Shown here one piece after another: positions 23,196 through 25,500 of a stretch of 25,500 nucleotides of DNA; position 1 is the first letter of the stretch, and each line of letters starts with the position of its first letter. The stretch is from SLST01 sp964458555 (GTDB taxonomy: Bacteria > Spirochaetota > Spirochaetia > DSM-27196 > SLST01): NCBI GenBank assembly GCA_964458555.1, contig CAYWJH010000040.1, positions 1 to 25,500 on the forward strand, given 5' to 3'. The position numbers were made by a program, and so were the translations under genes. The notes beneath the pieces were generated by a model. That model was not told where the DNA came from, did no database searches, and worked only from the letters and a program-made list of their open reading frames with translations.

Positions 23196-24517
23196 TCAGA
23201 ACGGATCGTTCTGATACCGCGCCTTCTCCGGCAGCAATAGCGAGAGCTCCGCGGCCGGCAGCGCCGATTCGATGAAGCCGTACCGCTCTGCGGCCCCGCC
23301 GTCGACGTAACCGCAGAGTACCTGCGAGAGCGCGCGGACGTCCGCGGTGATCTGCGGCTCGCGCGTCGTTTGCGCGGTGCGCGCCTCGCCGTCGGCCCAC
23401 TCGACGCGGAAGGTCCCCTCGTTCCAGTCCATGCCGTCGTCGTGCACCCGGACGACGAGCTCGCCGGAACCGGGCCAGCGCGTCGCCTCGAGCGCGGCCG
23501 GGACGTCCGCGATGCGACCCATCATGGACGCCCCCCGTGTCTGCTCGACGACGTAGGGCTCGGGGACGAGCGCGTGGAGCGTGACCTCCGAAGGTAACGC
23601 CAGGCGCGCGCGCCGAGTGTGCGGCGGGAAGACCGCGAGGTGCGCGAGCAGCGCGCGGAGCGCCTCGTACGAATCGAAGGCGACGTCGCGCACGAGCGCC
23701 TGGTACGCGTCGTCGCGGTAGCGCTCGGGATGGAAGGTGACGTAGGCGCGCGGGCGGCCCTCTTCGTCGCGATAGAGGTAGGTGAAGACCTGGTCGCGAT
23801 AGACATCGGCCTTCATGCGGGACTCCCACATGCGACTCGTGCGCTCCATCGCGAGGTTGCGTTGCGCAGCGAACGCCCCATAGACGGCGCGTAGCTCCGT
23901 GGTAGCGGCCTCCACGCGCTCGAGGGTCCCGGTGCGCGAGCGTACGTCCACCGCGTCGAGCGGCAGGATGTAGTCGTCGCGCGTGTGGACGAGCTCGTAG
24001 CCGAACATCCGGTAGTAGGGAAACGAAAAGGGGAAGAGCGCGGAGAAGAGCTGCCCGCGCTCGCGCATCTCGTCGAACGCCGCGCGGAAGAGGCGCCGGA
24101 CGTGCCCGCGGCGNNNNNNNNNNNNNNNNNNNNNNNNNNNNNNNNNNNNNNNNNNNNNNNNNNNNNNNNNNNNNNNNNNNNNNNNNNNNNNNNNNNNNNN
24201 NNNNNNNNNNNNNGCTCGCGCATCTCGTCGAACGCCGCGCGGAAGAGGCGCCGGACGTGCCCGCGGCGCCGGTGCTCCGGAAGCGTCGCCACCCCGCCGA
24301 TGCCGGCCATCGGCACGGGCGTTCCGTCGTGGAACATCGAGAACTCGTGCGACACAACCGTGGACACCGGCTGCGCGCCCTCGAAGACGGCCCACGTGGA
24401 GCCGATCTCAGGGTCGTCGTCGCGGACGGTGAACTCGCTGCGGGGCTGGTTGTAGACCACCGAGAAGAGCTTCTGGACCGCGACCCAGTCGTCGCGCGTC
24501 GCCTTACGGATTTCCAT
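23196..24517 (-). CDS. GNAT-family acetyltransferase, Eis-like (interrupted only by an assembly gap)
   Basis: An enhanced-intracellular-survival-type N-acetyltransferase. It starts at ATG 24517 with MEIRKATRDDWVAVQKLF. The acetyl-CoA site is visible as MAGIGGVATLPEHRRRGHVRRLF. The central part includes FSALFPFSFPYYRMFGYEL, and a sterol-carrier-like C-terminal domain holds the region up to the final Phe, as usual for Eis proteins. The C-terminal carboxylate is characteristic of Eis catalysis. Within the gene are 100 Ns flanked by two identical 55-base copies. Removing the gap plus one copy (155 bases) restores a single frame of 388 residues, the normal size. So the gene is intact in the organism. 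These enzymes acetylate amines, including aminoglycosides, but the natural substrate here is unknown. A TACACT lies seven bases before the ATG. Confidence 0.88.
24059..24268. other. Scaffold gap (100 Ns) with 55-base duplicated flanks
   Basis: Bases 24059-24113 and 24214-24268 are identical over 55 bases, and exactly 100 Ns lie between. This is what a scaffolder leaves when two contigs that overlap by one k-mer length are joined without merging. The Ns do not represent missing sequence. Confidence 0.93.
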
Positions 24518-24597
24518 GGGGGACAGTGTAGACGGGCGTGCGCGGCGGCGCCAGTGGGGAGAGCGGCGCAGATTCCGTGGACCATGCGGGAATCTCC

Positions 24598-24634
24598 TTG
24601 ACAATCGGCCCAAGTGTTTCTATAAAGAGAAACA
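24598..24634 (+). promoter_or_regulatory. Promoter and TrpR-type operator of trpR-trpB
   Basis: A perfect -35 TTGACA (24598-24603), 17-base spacer and -10 TATAAA (24621-24626). A 20-base inverted repeat, TGTTTCT (24615-24621) and AGAAACA (24628-24634) around ATAAAG, covers the -10 precisely. A repressor bound here would block RNA polymerase, which fits autorepression by the TrpR-like protein encoded next. The ATG at 24638 is only about five bases from the expected start of transcription. Confidence 0.78.
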
Positions 24635-24637
24635 TCC

Positions 24638-24907
24638 ATGGAGACGATAGTGCGCCAGGTCGCGCGAACGCTTGCGTCCATAGACGACGAGGACCTCATG
24701 CTCGAGCTCCTCGAGGAGCTGCTCACGCCCACCGAGCTCCGCAGGATCGAACAACGATGGCAGCTCGTCCAGCTGCTCGAGGAAGGACTGAGCCAGCGCG
24801 AGATTGCGCGTCGGTTGGGGATATCGCTGTGCAACATCACCCGCGGATCCCGCGAGCTGAAGAAGCCGGACAGCGCGTTCCGGCAAATCATGGAACGAGG
24901 AGACTGA
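24638..24907 (+). CDS. trpR: Trp repressor (TrpR family)
   Basis: An 89-residue all-helical repressor. LLTPTELRRIEQRWQLVQLL followed by EEGLSQREIARRLGIS and NITRGSRELK (helix-turn-helix about 52-75) matches TrpR, including the ITRGS segment that is specific to TrpR. The related YerC proteins read ISRVNRCL at that place. Expected role: binds tryptophan and represses the trp genes. It lies four bases before a tryptophan synthase gene in one operon, behind a promoter with a palindromic operator, all consistent with that role. Length is slightly short of E. coli TrpR. Confidence 0.85.
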   Translation: METIVRQVARTLASIDDEDLMLELLEELLTPTELRRIEQRWQLVQLLEEGLSQREIARRLGISLCNITRGSRELKKPDSAFRQIMERGD

Positions 24908-24910
24908 GAA

Positions 24911-25500
24911 ATGGAACTGACGAAGGCCGTGCTCGACGAGCGGGAGATGCCCACCCGGTGGTACAACATTGCGGCCGACATGCCGTACGGACCACCGCCG
25001 GTAATCCACCCGATGACCAAGGAACCGGTGGGACCGCAGGACCTCGCGCCGCTGTTTGCGATGGAGCTGATCAAGCAGGAGGTGTCGCAGGAGAAGTGGA
25101 TCGATATCCCGGACGAGCTGCAGGACATCCTGAAGATCTGGCGACCGTCCCCGCTCGTTCGTGCACGTCGACTCGAGAGGGCGCTCGATACCCCGGCGCG
25201 CATCTACTACAAGTGGGAGGGCGTCTCGCCGGCCGGTAGCCACAAGCCGAACACCGCGGTCGCGCAGTGCTACTTCAACGCGAAGGAAGGCGTGAAGCGC
25301 ATCACGACCGAGACCGGCGCCGGCCAGTGGGGATCGGCGCTCTCGTTCGCCGGGTCGTTCTTCGACGTGGAAATCAAGGTGTACATGGTCCGCGTCAGCT
25401 ACGACCAGAAGCCCTACCGGCGGATGCTCATGCAGACGTGGGGCGGGACGTGCGTTCCGAGCCCGAGCACCGAGACGGAGGCGGGCCGCCGCATCCTCGC
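24911..25500 (+). CDS. trpB: Tryptophan synthase beta chain, TrpB2 type (3' partial)
   Basis: The first 196 codons of a PLP-dependent tryptophan synthase beta subunit; the gene runs off the window. ATG 24911 is preceded by GGAG and GAG purine tracts (24899-24908). The pyridoxal lysine is K112 in SPAGSHKPNTAVAQ, and the phosphate-binding/indole-side loop TTETGAGQWGSA is intact. The long N-terminus (WYNIAADMPYGPPPVIHPMT) and VYMVRVSYDQKPYRRMLM place it in the TrpB2 subgroup, which makes tryptophan from indole and serine, or from phosphoserine in some members, without necessarily pairing with TrpA. Coupled to trpR, so probably switched on when tryptophan is scarce. Confidence 0.93.
   Translation, partial: MELTKAVLDEREMPTRWYNIAADMPYGPPPVIHPMTKEPVGPQDLAPLFAMELIKQEVSQEKWIDIPDELQDILKIWRPSPLVRARRLERALDTPARIYYKWEGVSPAGSHKPNTAVAQCYFNAKEGVKRITTETGAGQWGSALSFAGSFFDVEIKVYMVRVSYDQKPYRRMLMQTWGGTCVPSPSTETEAGRRIL

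Noticed and set aside
22903..23214. 103-residue plus-strand frame in the gene-free stretch
   Set aside because: The start lies in the hairpin loop, there is no ribosome site, the last third is Arg-rich, and it overlaps the acetyltransferase end. No family recognised.
24114..24213. N run as missing genomic sequence or an insertion in the gene
   Set aside because: The identical 55-base flanks and the restored frame show that it is a scaffolding artefact.
24538..25239. 233-residue plus-strand frame over trpR-trpB
   Set aside because: It is out of frame with trpR and trpB, both recognised from conserved motifs.

Overview
The window is high-GC bacterial DNA from a draft or metagenome-type assembly. 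The first 44 bases are Illumina adapter, and one scaffold gap of 100 Ns (24114-24213) lies inside a gene. Two lipoproteins with spirochaete-like lipoboxes, a LysM membrane protein, an Eis-like acetyltransferase and a solute-binding-domain sensor kinase would fit a free-living Spirochaetota member. That assignment is an impression from gene content, not proof. No rRNA, tRNA or CRISPR array was found.

Layout. 45-4355: the distal part of an oligopeptide/dipeptide-type ABC transporter operon (tandem ATPase, two permeases) that ends with a cytosolic alkaline-phosphatase-superfamily phosphodiesterase; the genes overlap by 4 bases or sit 13 bases apart. 4492-5203: a VapBC toxin-antitoxin pair. 5185-9152 (minus): a tandem periplasmic-binding-domain histidine kinase and a metal-dependent amidohydrolase. 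9257-10690: an AbiEi/AbiEii pair with an inverted-repeat operator over its promoter. 10729-13315 (minus): a GHKL ATPase with an internal Ig-like domain, then an AbrB-antitoxin/PIN-toxin pair. 13470-16003: an orphan protein, a URO-D-fold protein and a LysM protein. 16129-17226: a Gfo/Idh/MocA oxidoreductase. 17208-17989: the wreckage of a second VapBC-like pair joined to the tail of a DUF4143-type ATPase, with a nested inverted repeat at the joint. 18108-18888: an MntA/HepT pair. 18905-21904 (minus): TetR regulator, secreted lipid-anchored flavoprotein reductase, and a broken membrane AraC-type regulator. 21954-22832 (minus): a two-module lipoprotein. 23196-24517 (minus): the gapped acetyltransferase. 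24598-25500: a trpR-trpB operon cut by the window end.

Three themes stand out. First, a high density of toxin-antitoxin loci (four apparently intact, one decayed) within about 14 kb, interleaved with ordinary metabolic genes and next to an unusual GHKL ATPase. Second, two classes of gene start: one with strong Shine-Dalgarno sequences, and one in which a -10 hexamer lies only 5-7 bases from the start codon and there is no usable Shine-Dalgarno, pointing to leaderless mRNAs. Third, palindromes placed exactly over promoters of regulator genes (abiEi, trpR, the flavoprotein, the lipoprotein), suggesting local autoregulation.
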